DNA of 64,000 nt from Vesta saturnalis (GCA_036346205.1 JARFJB010000754.1:1791001-1855000), one strand, 5' to 3'; counted from the stretch's first letter, positions 45,301 through 57,241 are shown. A program made the numbers and translations. Notes: generated by a model not told the origin, from the sequence alone.

Positions 45301-45690
45301 ACGTTTTAGTAGGTACACCTTAAGAGGAACAAATTTATTTATTTAATTTAGACATATTTTTCTGATATGGGGGGGGTCTAGCTTACCTTTAAGCCCCCCT
45401 CCCAATTTGATTGCGATTTCCTGTTAAACGGTTTAAGCGGTAACAAATTAGCAATAATACCTATGGAAAGAGTAACAAATTTATTTATTTAATCTAGACC
45501 GTATGTTTTCAGACTTGCTTAGGGCGATAAACTAGCAAAAAATTCGTACTTGTTTTTGCGATTCTTCCACTAAAGTATATTATTTTTGGTGAGGGGAGGG
45601 GGATGGTTCTAGCTTAACGGTAAGCCCCTCAATTTGATTGCGATTTCCTGTTAAATGAGTTAAGCAACAAAATTTGGCGTGCAGTAACAA
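45300..45690. repeat. About 225-bp tandem duplication with G/C runs
   Basis: GGGGGTCTAGCTTACC-TTAAGCCCC, AATTTGATTGCGATTTCCTG and TTAA-C-GTTTAAG occur at 45367-45440 and again at 45592-45670. AACAAATTTATTTATTTAAT also occurs before each. The second copy lies about 225 bp after the first. Confidence 0.65.
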
Positions 45691-45694
45691 GTTA

Positions 45695-46849
45695 GCAAGG
45701 AAATAGCACAATTATTTTTGCAATAGTGAGGAGGCTTGCTTGATGCGGGTGATTCAATGACAGTAGTGCTTTGTTAACTATGTTTATCCTCGATGCATGA
45801 GCAGGTTCATAATATTATTTTCATTATTAGTATACAACGGGTAATATTTTCTGATTAAAAATGTATTGTAATTGTAACATTATGTAAAATATTAGTGTAC
45901 TAAATATATTTCGAAAACTACTGATAAAGTTGATAGTAAAAGCGGATTAAGAAACCGTTCCACCTAGAGAACTATTCATTCTATTTTAAGGAAGTATTTT
46001 CTTTTGATTTATGATATGCCATTTTTGTGCGTGATAACAACCAGTAGCGAGCCGAAATAAAGTTTTATGTACACTTATCAGTAAAGATTTGGCTTTATTA
46101 CCAAGCCTTCGTTAATCTCTTCAATAAACCTAACATCCTACACTATTTTTGTTATAATCTGCATAATTCTTAAAGTTATAGCTGTATTTTCTTTTATTTT
46201 CACGTTTGAAAGTTTTAGTATTAAAATCCAATTTTAGACATCTTTCAGGAAAGATGAAACGCTTAATTACCTTCGGACCTAAAAGGTGCGTTATTTGATG
46301 ATGGATGATTATTTTGCGACGTAAAGATGTATGGTAGTACCAGCTATTGTTTTATACAAATTTGTATAGAAATAGAAAGAGTATACGAAATATCAGTCAC
46401 TGTCAACCATCACGAAAAAGACTAAATGTCAGTAGTTTAAACTGAAACGTAAATTTTGTAATAAATATCGCATTACAGTTTGGAACGTAACGACACTATT
46501 TTAGATATGACGGACTTTTGCGTAATTTTACTTAATTGTTAGAAATCTTTTTCTTAACAGTAAAAATTTCTATTTATTGTGATCTCTTAAAAGAAAAAGA
46601 AACAGTCTATTAAAATAACAGAACTGCAACTGATTAATTAAGTTAACCAAAATAAATAGGATATTTGTATTCTATACCTCTTCTGAAAGTGCATTTAACC
46701 AACGGCGTTTTTATAATTTGGCGTCACTTTTATCAACTTTTTGAAAATATGTTATTTGACTTTTGCACTTTTTAAGTTATTGAACGCAGTTTATATTATA
46801 AATTCGTCGTTTAACTCGCCCTAGAAAAGCTAGACAAATGCATCTAATG
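45695..46849. other. AT-rich non-coding stretch
   Basis: No gene or complete repeat recognised. Confidence 0.4.
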
Positions 46850-47070
46850 CCAATATTAGATTATTGGCATTACTCCAACCACAATTATCACGAGAATATT
46901 TTCACTAGGTTACGTATTCTCATCATCACACATTTTTTGCAGTTGTCTGTAACTGGCGCCTTTTACACCTACGTTTTGTTTGTGTCTAAAATAAGCGTTA
47001 TTATGTCATTTACTATTTATTTATTTTATTTCTGACCTACTACTTTCATTGTTCTATCGTGTAAACATTG
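46850..47070 (+). repeat. Direct repeat, copy 2 of a dispersed pair
   Basis: See 44605-44800. The similarity runs for about 200 bp and ends in GTAAACATT. Confidence 0.6.
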
Positions 47071-47112
47071 TCATAATGTAATTAAAAATTATTATTAATT
47101 TTATTAAATACA

Positions 47113-47185
47113 TAAATAAAAAGTTTACCTTGAGTAGGATTTGAACCTACGGCATGTACTTTGTCATAATTATTTGCAATAGAAG
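47113..47185 (-). repeat. tRNA-like T-arm fragment
   Basis: On the minus strand GTAGGTTCAAATCCTAC forms a perfect 5-bp T stem with the 7-base loop TTCAAAT. No 5' half that pairs into an acceptor stem is visible, so this is a tRNA-derived fragment or SINE head rather than a tRNA gene. Confidence 0.45.
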
Positions 47186-47189
47186 TTTG

Positions 47190-48129
47190 GCATACTTTGT
47201 TTATTGTATTGTTTTAAACTACTTAGGGGTATACCGTAATCAAAAAATTCTAATATTGTGCCAATTTCTTTTTTTGTTTTTAGCATAAAATATGCATAGG
47301 CGATTATTGCGTAAAATGTATGGAATGTATTTATTTGCGTCAATCTCATCTGATTTTGCCTCTTTTTCTCCTTTAAGTAAGCTTTTAAAAATAAATGAAT
47401 TAATGGGAAATCCAATAGTATGTAATAAAACATGTTTCATTAAAGACCATTCTAAATGTTTTTGGCAAATGATCAAATAATTGTTTCTATAAACGTAATT
47501 TAGCTGTCAAGTTTAAAAAAAATAGTGTTTAAACTAAACAATGAACATTTTGTAATTTTGAATTTATATTTAAGTGCAAGGGACGACAATGGAACTTGTA
47601 CTCAAGGCGAAATAAAATAGATATTTTCTTTTTACGCCATCTAGATAATATTAATTATATCAAATAATTTAGACACCCTTATGGAAATGAGATTGAATAA
47701 AGTTTTTTTTCGTAGCAGTATTCTAGGCCTACTTAGTACACATTGCAAACAAATTTTCCCAATTTGATAAAAAAATAATAGTTTGCAACGTACGTTTTTA
47801 TTTCATTTTTTAAAGTTGCAGTTCCTTTGAAATCTAAATATAGAAACAATAACTGAAGTTGACAAAACGCTGTGGTGTAACATGAGTTTTAGGTAGGTGG
47901 AAGGCATCCCGGTGCAATTACAGCACCTTTACCATGTGCTCCTTAATATTGGTGCTCCAACTTTCTGAGTTCGGTAAGGGCTACCGGTCACTTTCTCCTT
48001 TATTCCATTATGTACTCGCCAACACGCACTAACCAAACGTGGTGTTTTAACGGCTAAACCCTTAAAATGGCGAGTTCTAAAATAGACGCTATACCCCAGG
48101 TGAGTAGGGCGAGACGCCCAAGGATTCTG
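47190..48129. other. Non-coding stretch, LINE 5' side uncertain
   Basis: A pair of overlapping minus-strand frames at 47170-47476 is readable but matches no family I know. From about 47880 the base composition becomes more GC-rich, which may be the start of the LINE described next, but I cannot fix its 5' end. Confidence 0.3.
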
Positions 48130-50348
48130 GAGGGGGGGGGGACAAAAATTCGTTAATGTCAAAATCAAGACTAAGAAGAGCAAGATTTGCCAGGAATAAA
48201 ATTCTGCCCCATTCGGATGCCCGGGAGGCAACATTCGGATTCATTACTGCAACATACGTGGTATCCGGTCTAATCTTAATGCTGTTCACCAACACCTTGA
48301 ACAAGTGCAACCGGACATTCTGTTTCTATCAGAAACACAAGTCTCCCCTGGAAGCACTGATTCACCTGACCTGCAATTTCCCAGATACAACCTCCATACT
48401 AACTTTCGCCTTAAACGCGGAGTATATGCGTATACCAAGGACAACGTAGGTTGTAAGAGGATGTCCACTTTGGAAAACAACAAATTTGACGCAGTTTGGT
48501 TCAAACATTCTGGTCCCTAGTTTGTGAAATTCTACTGTTGTTTGTATAGGTCTCCCAATGATAATAACTTCCAAAATATTTTTGATTACCTTAGTCTGAA
48601 AATAATCTACCTGTTATCACAGTGATACATTTCTAAAACACATAATCGTGTAGGTCATGCCCGTTCTCAACCCTGGTTTAATAGGGCTTGCACTGATGTA
48701 TTATCGCAAAAGCATAAACTCTATACCAAATGGAAATCAAATAGATATATCGAAAATCATGCTGACTATATTGACGTGAGGAATAGTTGCAAAAGTATCA
48801 TCACCAAGGCCAAAAAGATGTTTGAAGAACGTAAATGCAAAGAATTAGTCTCATGTCCTTTGGGTGGTCGTAAATTTTGGTCATTAGCTAAATCTTCCTT
48901 TCCTCCAATGACGTTTCGCTCATCGTGGAAGTTGGCAAATGTTCAAGCTATTCCTAAAAGGGTGACAAAATCTATCCCTCAAACTATCGAGCAATAGCTA
49001 TCACTTCCATTCTGTCGAAAATTATGGCGAAAGCGATCCACCACCAACTACTTTCGTTCCTCGAGCTCAATAAACTCCTAAACGACCACCAGTATGGATT
49101 CAGACAGAGCCGTTCAACGGGTGATCTTCTTTCATATATCACCCAACTTTGGAAACGGTGAAACAGTCGTAGTAGCTTTAGATATTTCAAAGGCTTTTGA
49201 CCAAGTTTGGCACAAGTGCCGACTTCCCAAGCTCACTTCATTCGTCTTATCCGATACGCTCAATTGGATATCCAGCTTTCTTGACAAGACGTATACGCGT
49301 TGTCGTCGATGGCTCCTTTTCGATAAAAACTACTATTAACGCGGGAGTACCCCAAGTATCAGTAATAGCTCCCACACTTTTCGTGTTATACATAAATGCC
49401 CTCATTTCCTCAACAACTAACCCGATCCATTGCTTTGCAGGCGACAGCATTCTACATTGTAGTATTTCTCATTTTTCCCACAACAATAAGTCTAGTCAGG
49501 ACGTTAAGGTGAAAATGGCAGCCTGGATCAATAGTAATTTAGAACGTGTCCTTGAATGGGGAAGGAATAATATACTCAAAACAACGCCGACAAAACCCAG
49601 TGTTGCCTTGTGTCCGCCAAGGAAAACCGATCATTTTCTGTTGAAAATATGAATGGCTTAGAACTCAAGTTTTCAAACTATATTTCTATGTTAGGGATGT
49701 CCGTATCATCGAACTTTTCATGGGTTGACCACCTTTTGTCAGCCAGCAAAACAGCTGTCCGTAAACTGGGCTTTCTATACAGTTCTAAACAGTACTTCAC
49801 ATCGCAACTACTAATTTTACTGTACAAGGCTCAAATACGACTTCATCTGGAATACAATTCCCATCTCTGGGTCAGTGCTCTCCAATACGCAATGATATGG
49901 TTAACCGCATCCAAAAAAGAGGGGCTTATAAATGACCCGTCTCTGACTTCTGACCTACCGTCTCTTGAGCATAGAAGAATAGTTTCGGTTCTTTCCCTCT
50001 TCTATGTCTATTACCATGGCAAGTGTGCCTCCAAAATACACTCCTGAATACCTTCGCAGACCATTTTCGCTAGGAACACTCGGTTTGCCCATTAACACCA
50101 TAATTATGCACTCAAAATTCCATCGTGCCACACTAAATGCGCGCAATCTACATTTTTCTACAGGGCGACCAAATTCTCGAATGCACTACCCTGTTCCTGT
50201 TTTCCTTCAAACTTTGACTTAAGTCAATTCATGAACATTTATCGGCAGCCTAACAATATCCTTAAACCCTCTCAGTATTCCTGAGTGCTTTAGCGCATTA
50301 GGCAAATCTTAGCCAGTTCGGGAATACTAAAAGTAAAAAAAAAAAACA
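48130..50348 (+). mobile_element. Non-LTR retrotransposon (LINE) with A-rich tail
   Basis: The order on the plus strand is endonuclease fragment, RT, C-terminal region, 3' non-coding end and an A-rich tail at 50334-50347. The part between the endonuclease and RT domains (about 48600-48760) is shortened. The C-terminal motif style (RR-V-SL-LFY-YY-GKC) matches the CR1/Jockey group in general. A G run at 48131-48142 lies at the 5' side. Confidence 0.8.
48225..50040 (+). pseudogene. LINE ORF2: endonuclease and RT, frameshifted, RT active site mutated
   Basis: The endonuclease part has CNIRGIRSNLNAVHQHLEQV and QPDILFLSETQVSPGS, then GVYAYTKDNVGCKRMSTLEN NKFDAVWF, ending at a stop near 48520. The RT part resumes with RNSCKSIITKAKKMFEERKC, SWKLANVQAIPKR, NHQYGFR-like sequence with frame changes, and VVALDISKAFDQVWHKCRLP. 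After a shift near 49300 come INAGVPQVSVIAPTLFVLYI NALIS and the metal-binding box, which reads CFAGDSILHC where (Y/F)ADD is expected: one catalytic Asp is replaced by Gly. The C-terminal part has SNFSWVDHLLSASKTAVRKL and SLFYVYYHGKCASKIH. Multiple frameshifts plus the lost active-site Asp mean it is inactive. Confidence 0.8.
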
Positions 50349-50349
50349 A

Positions 50350-52134
50350 AGTATGTATTTAATATGTGTAGATGTACGTATTTTTAGTACAATTGTAGCT
50401 TTTTTTTTTTTAATAATTATTAGTTACAATGTAATATCATGCTATGATGACTACTCAGACGAGTTCGTCTTCATTCAATTTATTACAATTGTTATGGTTC
50501 GTATAAAAATTAAATGTATGCAATTATTGTACAAAAACAAATTAATCGACTGGGCAAGAGGAGTAAAAAATTTCATAAATTTAGTGCGGCGTGCTTGAGT
50601 ATGAGCAAATAACAACCTTTTAGTCCATACAAAAAGTTTTAGGCGCCTGAAGATGTACGCGGATTTGACACGTTCAAATCTCTTCGTTGGAACCTATAGC
50701 GAATTTAAACTTTTTAGTTCATCAAAAAACTTCCAGGCGCACCTAGAAATTTTCACTTAAAACATTTAAAAAACTTTAAATTATAAAAACATAAAAACTT
50801 TAAATTATAAAAACATACACGCGTTGTAATAGGACATTTTCGAATTAAGTTGAATTTAAAATTTGGCGTCAATTTATAGCAATCAGCCTGAAAACATTAT
50901 TTCTTATTAATTAAATTAAGTTATGTGAGCAAAAAAATATTTTTAAATACATAAAAATAATTATTTTTATAAATGATATTAAAAATCTTGTTGGTTTAGC
51001 AATATGGTCTGAAACGAATGAGAATTGAAATAAAAAAGTTGAAAATCTAGAAATATAAGATTCGTGTGAATAAGTGCGATATAGTGAAAATTAATAGAAA
51101 AGATGTAAGAGATCGTAACTGACGCTTGCTAATGGCTTGATCGACCGGATACTAATAGAGAACTGGATCACACACCGATAAGCGCTGCCATTTCTTTACA
51201 GGTAACAAGGTAAAATGTTTATGTTTACCTAGTTCAAAATCACTACTGAACTAAGTTTATGGAAGCGAACCATATTTAAGTAATACGTAAGTACATTGTT
51301 CAACTTAAACAAATCTTCATCGACTAGTGGTGTTGACTATAAATTATGAAATAGCTGCGCGGTACGTTTTTGTTGTTCAGATAGTATCGCTGTTGTTGTG
51401 TCAGGCTTTGCTTTAGTGGCAGTAATAGTAAAAAGCTTTAATTGGAAATACCGCGCTGAGGGATCTAAAAATTAATATATCAGATTACGAAGAAAAAAAA
51501 GTGAATTTTTACAAATGTCGCTCATAGCGGTGGTGAGAAGTAAAATGAAGGGTTATAATTACACTATGCAGTTTCCACAGTGCTAGTAGAGATCGTCTCA
51601 AACCTCATGGGTGATTGCGCAGAAACCAATATTACACCGAATACAAATATATCAACTAACGTGAAAATGTTGGCATTTGTCATTTTGTGGTTTACCTGTT
51701 CATATCTATTCTACAACTTCCTACGCTTTTGCTACTTTTATTTGATATATTGTATGTGTGTGGATTGCCTCATTAAGAAACAGTCTTTTCAAGACTCCTT
51801 CAAGGTAAAATTGTTATTAGGTGGGTACAAATTGCATTAAAAGTTATCAATTACTAACGAGGTATTTTTAATTCAAATTACAAATTTCGAAGGCAGATTT
51901 TTGGTGTAATAAACCAACACATTGTATTTTCTGGCCAAATTCAAGATTTGTAAGTGCTTTTCCATACTAAAAATAATGTTTAAAAAAATTTTGCTTTTTT
52001 AACCTCAATTTGGTTAGGAGAATAATTTACAGTTTAGAGACTAAAACTGTTTATGATGAGCGTTTAATGATCTTTTGTTTGTATTTACATGAATGGTTTG
52101 ATATAGGCAATAATGTATAAATTTTGTTGTCAGG
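50350..52134. other. AT-rich stretch with one unassigned short frame
   Basis: At 50590-50760 a phrase around TTTTAGTCCATACAAAAAGT TTTAGGCGC is repeated about 95 bp later in altered form. An open frame at 51580-51840 (86 codons) includes a hydrophobic segment (MLAFVILWFTCSYLFYNFLR) and is followed by a GTAAAA that could be a splice donor. I recognise no family and do not call it a gene. Confidence 0.3.
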
Positions 52135-52138
52135 TTGA

Positions 52139-53460
52139 AAATGAATAATCGAAAGGTAATTCATAGTCAAGGGCGGCAAATTATCTACAATGTTTACCAA
52201 TTTATGAAAAAAGAAAAAGAAGGAACGATGACAATGCCATTATCTCAATTACAAGAACGTGTTGCTGAAGCTGCAGGTGTGGGTCTAAACACTGTGAGAA
52301 GAATTATTAAAGAAGGAAACAGTACACCTGGACCAAGTGACCCTGGCAACAGTAAATTCTCTTCACCACGAAAAACTATCAATAGACCAAGCCCTAAGTC
52401 AACGTTAGATGCATGCGATGAAGAGATAATAAGAAAAATCATCTACTCATTTATCAATGCCCAAAAATGTCCTCCAACCATAAATAAGGGTTTACAGGAA
52501 GTGACAAGTGCTGGTGTTCTATTCTATGGAAAGAAAACCATTTGTTAAGAAAGCTAGGATTTCGTTGGAAAAAGACAGTATAATAGAAAAGTATCGGTGG
52601 AAAACATGGGCATTAGAACTAAAAGAATAGAGTTTCTTCGAAAATTAAATAGAGAGAAGGGGGAAGAAATTTGTGATGAAACTTACTTAACAGTAGCCAT
52701 ACTGTACCGAAAACATGGGACGATGGAAGAAACCGTTGTTTGAAAGCTCCTATTACTGAAGGCCAACAATTAATTATTGTTCATTGTGGAGGGAAAAAGG
52801 CTTCATTCCTAATGCTCTTTTAATGTGTAAGTCAGGACAGAAAACAGGTGTCTATCATGATATGAACCACAGAAATTAAATTAAATGAGAAAAAAAAAAG
52901 TAATACCAAACTTACCTAATTAATTCAGTTTTTGTGATTGACAATGCATCATATCATAATGTAAGTACAGAAGCTGCACCTACATCAGCTTGGAAAAAAG
53001 GTGATATGCAGGCTTGGCTCTCTGAGAGAGGAATAATTTATGAAGCTACTGCATTGAAAGTCGAGCTATATAAGAAAATTAAAGAGTACCAACCACAAAA
53101 TAAAGTATATATTCTAGACAAGCTACTAGCTGAAAATGGTCATGCTGTCCTTCGTCTCCCCCCGTACCACTCTGAATTAAATCCAATTGAAAAAATATGG
53201 GGAAAATCGTATAGCAGCGAGGAATGTGACGTTTAAAATGGAAGATGTTAGGCAATTGACAAACGAAGAATTTGAAAAAATTACAGCTGGGAACTGGAAG
53301 AAAGTGTGTGAACATGTAGAACAAGTGGAGAGTGAATATTTTAAAAAAGAAGTGATTGGATGATGTTGCCGAACTGATAATAAATGTTAATAATGACAGT
53401 GACGAATCTGATTTCTCATTTTCATCTGATGATGATTTAGATTGTGAACCTTTACAATGA
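52139..53460 (+). pseudogene. Tc1/mariner-related transposase with D-82-E spacing
   Basis: The open frame from 52135 gives NNRKVIHSQGRQIIYNVYQF and LQERVAEAAGVGLNTVRRII, an N-terminal helix-turn-helix part. Frameshifts near 52540 and 52600 lead to RIEFLRKLNREKGEEICDET YL with the first Asp. Broken frames with LIIVHCGG and KSGQKTGVYHDM follow. The open part 52934-53236 has the second Asp in MIDNASYHN and the Glu in LRLPPYHSELNPIEKIWGK, with exactly 82 residues between them. A last frame change leads to KMEDVRQLTNEEFEKITAG and an acidic tail, DDVAELIINVNNDSDESDFS, ending at the TGA at 53458-53460. From memory, this spacing is that reported for the DD82E (Sailor) family of the IS630-Tc1-mariner group. 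TIRs were not found. Confidence 0.8.
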
Positions 53461-54408
53461 CATTAAAACATTTAAATGAATTTTTAAAATTGATTTGTGA
53501 TTAATCAGAAATCGATGTACTATAGTATATTTGTTAAATAATATTAGTGAAAACAAATTACATGTATGACTGCATAGTTTATTATTATTATAAATGTGTA
53601 CATTCAACATATTCAGCACAAGTAAGCCACTTACACAATTTTTTCTGTAAGCTTTGACTGTACCCTTTGATAGATCATCACAAATACATTATAATGGAAA
53701 AAAGAACTTATTTAACTTAATGCTACATATCACTGTTGCATTGCATTCTAATTTCAAAATAGAAGCTTATTTCAGATTACATATCACTGAATTAGTCCTT
53801 TTGTATGGAACCACTCACCAAGTCATTCTATAAAGCAATTAGGAATACATAAAATTTTCCAAAGATTTATATATTACATTTAACTTTTAAGCAACTAAAG
53901 ATTGTCATTTAGGTAATGCATACACATGCAACGATGTCAATAAACATTAAAGGAAAGTATCGAAACATCTGCTTCTATAGTGTGGTGCATTGTTTTTTAG
54001 ATCTCAAATGTGCATGCAAATGAGATCAATTCATCTAAAATACAGTAAATTATGAGTAAAGATTTTCATTTATGGCACATACATACACATATAACGACAT
54101 CACGTAGAATTGAAAGCAACTATCGTAAGGAGTATCGGAACATCTCTTTAAAGTTGATTAATAACCATTATTACCTTTATAGACCACATCATTATTACAC
54201 CTAAAATATTTCATTACTTCTTAATTAATTGAAATTGGGGCTCATACTTACTGTTGAAGCTCAGATAAAAAAAATGCTGGCTTAATAAACATAACCACAA
54301 ACTTGGGTTACTCACAGTGTATGTGGCTAGAGAGATACGTGTTATGTAAACAAACATAAAGAAATTTTATTCTAGCCATTCAATAAATTAATTTTTGTAT
54401 AAAATCAA
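53461..54408. other. Non-coding stretch with a local tandem duplication
   Basis: The segment near 53900-53990 (TGCATACACATGCAACGATG TC, then AAAGGAAAGTATCGAAACAT CT) is repeated in diverged form at about 54055-54160 (ACATACACATATAACGACAT C, then GTAAGGAGTATCGGAACATC T). The period is about 155 bp. No gene was found. Confidence 0.5.
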
Positions 54409-54630
54409 ATGAAAAGTGACATCATGTGTACAGCTGATATTTTTAATATGGAATTTATATTACATCTTCGTCAACTTACGAATTTTCCCGACGCGCACCT
54501 CACCACCCATGACATTTTAAACGATCTATACCACTTAATAACTGACATCTCCGCCGCCATAAAAATGTGGTCGCAACAAAGACAGTTAGATACCAATTTA
54601 AGAAAAATATTTCAAATCGGAACATCATAA
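54409..54630 (+). CDS. Unassigned short open frame, possible terminal exon
   Basis: This 73-codon frame stands out from its AT-rich surroundings. It has a locally higher GC content (54480-54590) and a mixed, non-repetitive composition: FILHLRQLTNFPDAHLTTHD followed by ILNDLYHLITDISAAIKMWS. The predicted peptide is helical and amphipathic in style. A possible acceptor site (CATGTGTACAG) lies at about 54432. An AATAAA signal follows about 115 bp after the stop, at 54746. I do not recognise the protein. It could be the last exon of a host gene, a piece of an unknown repeat, or chance. Confidence 0.25.
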   Translation: MKSDIMCTADIFNMEFILHLRQLTNFPDAHLTTHDILNDLYHLITDISAAIKMWSQQRQLDTNLRKIFQIGTS

Positions 54631-54639
54631 ATCAGATTT

Positions 54640-56019
54640 TGTGGTTAGTAAAATTTATGTTTAAATGTTTAAGGTTGATTTAGTATTATGAATTACTCAT
54701 CTAAAATATGTCTAAAGGTGTCTACTTTTTGCTACAGTCTGTAAAAATAAAGATTTTCCATTTCGACTTAGCGTTTTATTACACTGAGACATCTCGAATA
54801 TACAGCCGTTTCTTTCTAACGTTCACAGTCAATAGAAACGTACGCGTTTTGGTCAAAGCGTAAATTACCTACATGAATTAAGAATTACACTGTACGTTTA
54901 AACTATTTATCATAAGAACTGTCGAAGTAGAAAGCGATAGACACGCAAACGTAAGCGAAGTTTCAAATGACTCTAGACCGCCCGCTAGAGGTAAACACAA
55001 TGGAATTATAATCCTATTCCTGAAGTTACCAAACGTTTTGAAGGATTTTGAATGTTTGTGTTCCTTTTGGAAATTATAAAGTTTTTTTGTGTGAATGCAG
55101 AGGTTTTATTACTTGATATAATTCATTTATTTTCAAATGTGCAACAACGAAATCATTAATAGGTAATTAAAAAGGAATTGATATGTATAAACCTGTTTCT
55201 ATTGTTTACTAATAGTGACATTAATTGTACATGCAGAACATAAGGTACATTCCTATAAATAAAACAAAACAAAATTAGAACTAAGAAACACGCATTACAT
55301 TTCTTGGTTTTAGGAAATGGTTTTTTGAAATGTTCGCGTATAATTTTGTAACGATACTTTAAAATTCCAAATCACAATTATCACTACAATCTTCGTTGAC
55401 GTTGATAAAACTTATGAGTTGTTAAAATTTTCTCCAGAGATTCACTTTAGGAACTTTTTTTGTTCTTTTAGGGCTTATTTCCCTATAATAAACTGTCATA
55501 AAGAAAGCTTACCAAATTATCTTTGAAAAAAATGTCCACTTTTTTCGTTAAAGTTGTGTTTTCAAGATATTCACACAGTACCTTTTTTTTTAAACTGGTT
55601 TTTACAAAAATTGGATAGATCCGACATATTTTAGTTATCATTTAATATCAAGTTCCATTTTAAAACTCGTTGCATATTTTTAGCGAATATTTCAAAGAAA
55701 AACGGTCGCTTTGTCTGGCCGCCTCTATAATTACTCCTATATGGCTTGTTACCAAATTGTGAATTTTGCACTAAGTTTGTTGCACGTTGAGATATTAAAT
55801 TTTACAATATTTTTCCAACTTTTCCTACTACTATTACTCGTTTCAATATTGTTCAAAATCTCTCGTTATACTGTTACTTCGTTGGGGTCTTCATCAAATT
55901 GCAAGAAAGAAAATTCTTTTTACTTGACTTGCGTCGTTTTTACATACGCACACGCGCACGAACAAACACCATGTTGAAAGTAGTTAGATCGTTTGAATAA
56001 TGGCTGAACTAAAACTAAT
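54640..56019. other. AT-rich non-coding stretch
   Basis: No gene or known repeat recognised. Short hydrophobic frames here reflect T-rich sequence. Confidence 0.4.
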
Positions 56020-56295
56020 CCTTTTTTTAGGACATTAGTCGTTATTTTGGATCGTAAATGCCCAAATCCATTTACTAAATTTCCTGGGAACATAGCCAAA
56101 CGTATTGCCTCAGTAAGCAAGTTAGCTTTACGGTGTTGATCATCATTTGGAACTAAAAATGTTAAAAAACTATTTATACACCCGTTTTCGTTGGGGAAAC
56201 GACCAAACCCATTCCCACGAAGGGCAATAACGAAGTTTTATGGTTGGTCATCATTTGAGAATTATGGTAATTTTCTAACAACGGGATTTTTGAGA
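56020..56295. repeat. Satellite-like fragment resembling the 21-kb array
   Basis: Phrases such as TTTTCGTTGGGGAAACGACC and GTTTTATGGTTGGTCATCAT TTGAG resemble TTTCGTTGGGGT and GAGTGTTGGTCAGCATTTGG of the 110-bp array at 20990-21870. The match is weak and about two units long. Confidence 0.35.
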
Positions 56296-56299
56296 CTAG

Positions 56300-57241
56300 G
56301 AACTGCCCGGGGCGTGATCGAACTGTACGAACCCCGGTCCGACAAGCGGTTGAAGGCAGCCCTGTGCTCGACGGTACGTCACGTTCAGTCTCTTCGGATA
56401 TCCGACCGATCAAACTCATGGTTGTTCAAAAACTGCGGCGGTACGACTTCACGAGGAGACTCTGGTTCGCAGAAAGGATGTTAGAGTTGCTGAGAGACGA
56501 TCTGGTTTTGACCATGAGTGACGAGGCCCATTTCCATTTATCGGGGACGGTAAATAAACAAAATTTTCGATATTGGGCAACCAATAATCCACAAGAACTG
56601 AATCAGTGAGCTCTGCACACTGAGAGAGTAATAGTATGGTGTGGTGTATCTCGAACTTGCATTATTGGACTTATATTTTTTCGAGAAAACGGACGAACAG
56701 TGACTATCAACACAGATCGCTTGTTGTGTGATTATTTTTTGCCAGAGTTAAGAAGATGACGCACTACCTCAACGCCGTTTGGTTTCAGCAGGATGGTGCA
56801 ACTTACCATACATCAACACCAACAATGGCTTTTTTAAAGCAACATTTTCCTGGACGTCTGATTTCATTGCGTGGGGATGTAGAATGGTCTCCACGTTCAC
56901 GGGACCTTTCGCCTATTTTTTATGGGGTCACCTAAAGGCTCAAGTTTACGTAGACAAACCACGTACTCTTGAAACACTCGCAGAAGCTATTATGTGACAA
57001 TTTCAAAGAATTCCATCTCCCATGTTTGAAAGGACTATAGACAATTTCGCCACCCACCTACAAGAATGCCCAGACAAAAATGAACGCCACCTAAGTGATG
57101 TAATTTTTCGCAGCAAATTATTTGCTGATACTAAAATGGCAATGTACCACTAGTGTATTAAAATAATAAGTTTTCAAATACAGTCATAAATAAGTGTGTG
57201 ATAGTTTTTTCAAAAACACCATACCTCCCTGCCAGACCCTG
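56300..57241 (+). mobile_element. 5'-truncated Tc1/mariner element, about D-41-D
   Basis: The right end reads ACCTCCCTGCCAGACCCTG followed by TA at 57242. The matching left end is not present, so the element is truncated on the left near 56300, next to satellite-like sequence. It holds a broken transposase. The internal base composition (56290-56520) is more GC-rich than the flanks. Confidence 0.65.
56330..57120 (+). pseudogene. Tc1/mariner transposase, about D-41-D, broken
   Basis: The readable order is VQKLRRYDFTRRLWFAERML, then LVLTMSDEAHFHLSGTVNKQ NFRYWATNNPQ with the first Asp in SDEAHF. A stop follows near 56609. Next come VIVWCGVSRTCIIGLIFF and, in another frame, FGFSRMVQL shifting to FQQDGATYHTSTPTMAFLKQ with the second Asp. 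RLISLRGDVEWSPRSRDLSP leads towards the third-Asp box, which is damaged by a frameshift. About 41 residues would separate the two Asp positions. The tail has GHLKAQVYVDKPRTLETLAE AI and, after a stop, LQECPDKNERHLSDVIFRSK. It is related in style to the transposase at 18.9-19.4 kb but clearly distinct. Confidence 0.8.

Noticed and set aside
47170..47480. Three overlapping frames on both strands as a possible host exon
   Set aside because: No family was recognised in any frame and codon use is AT-driven. Splice sites were not convincing.
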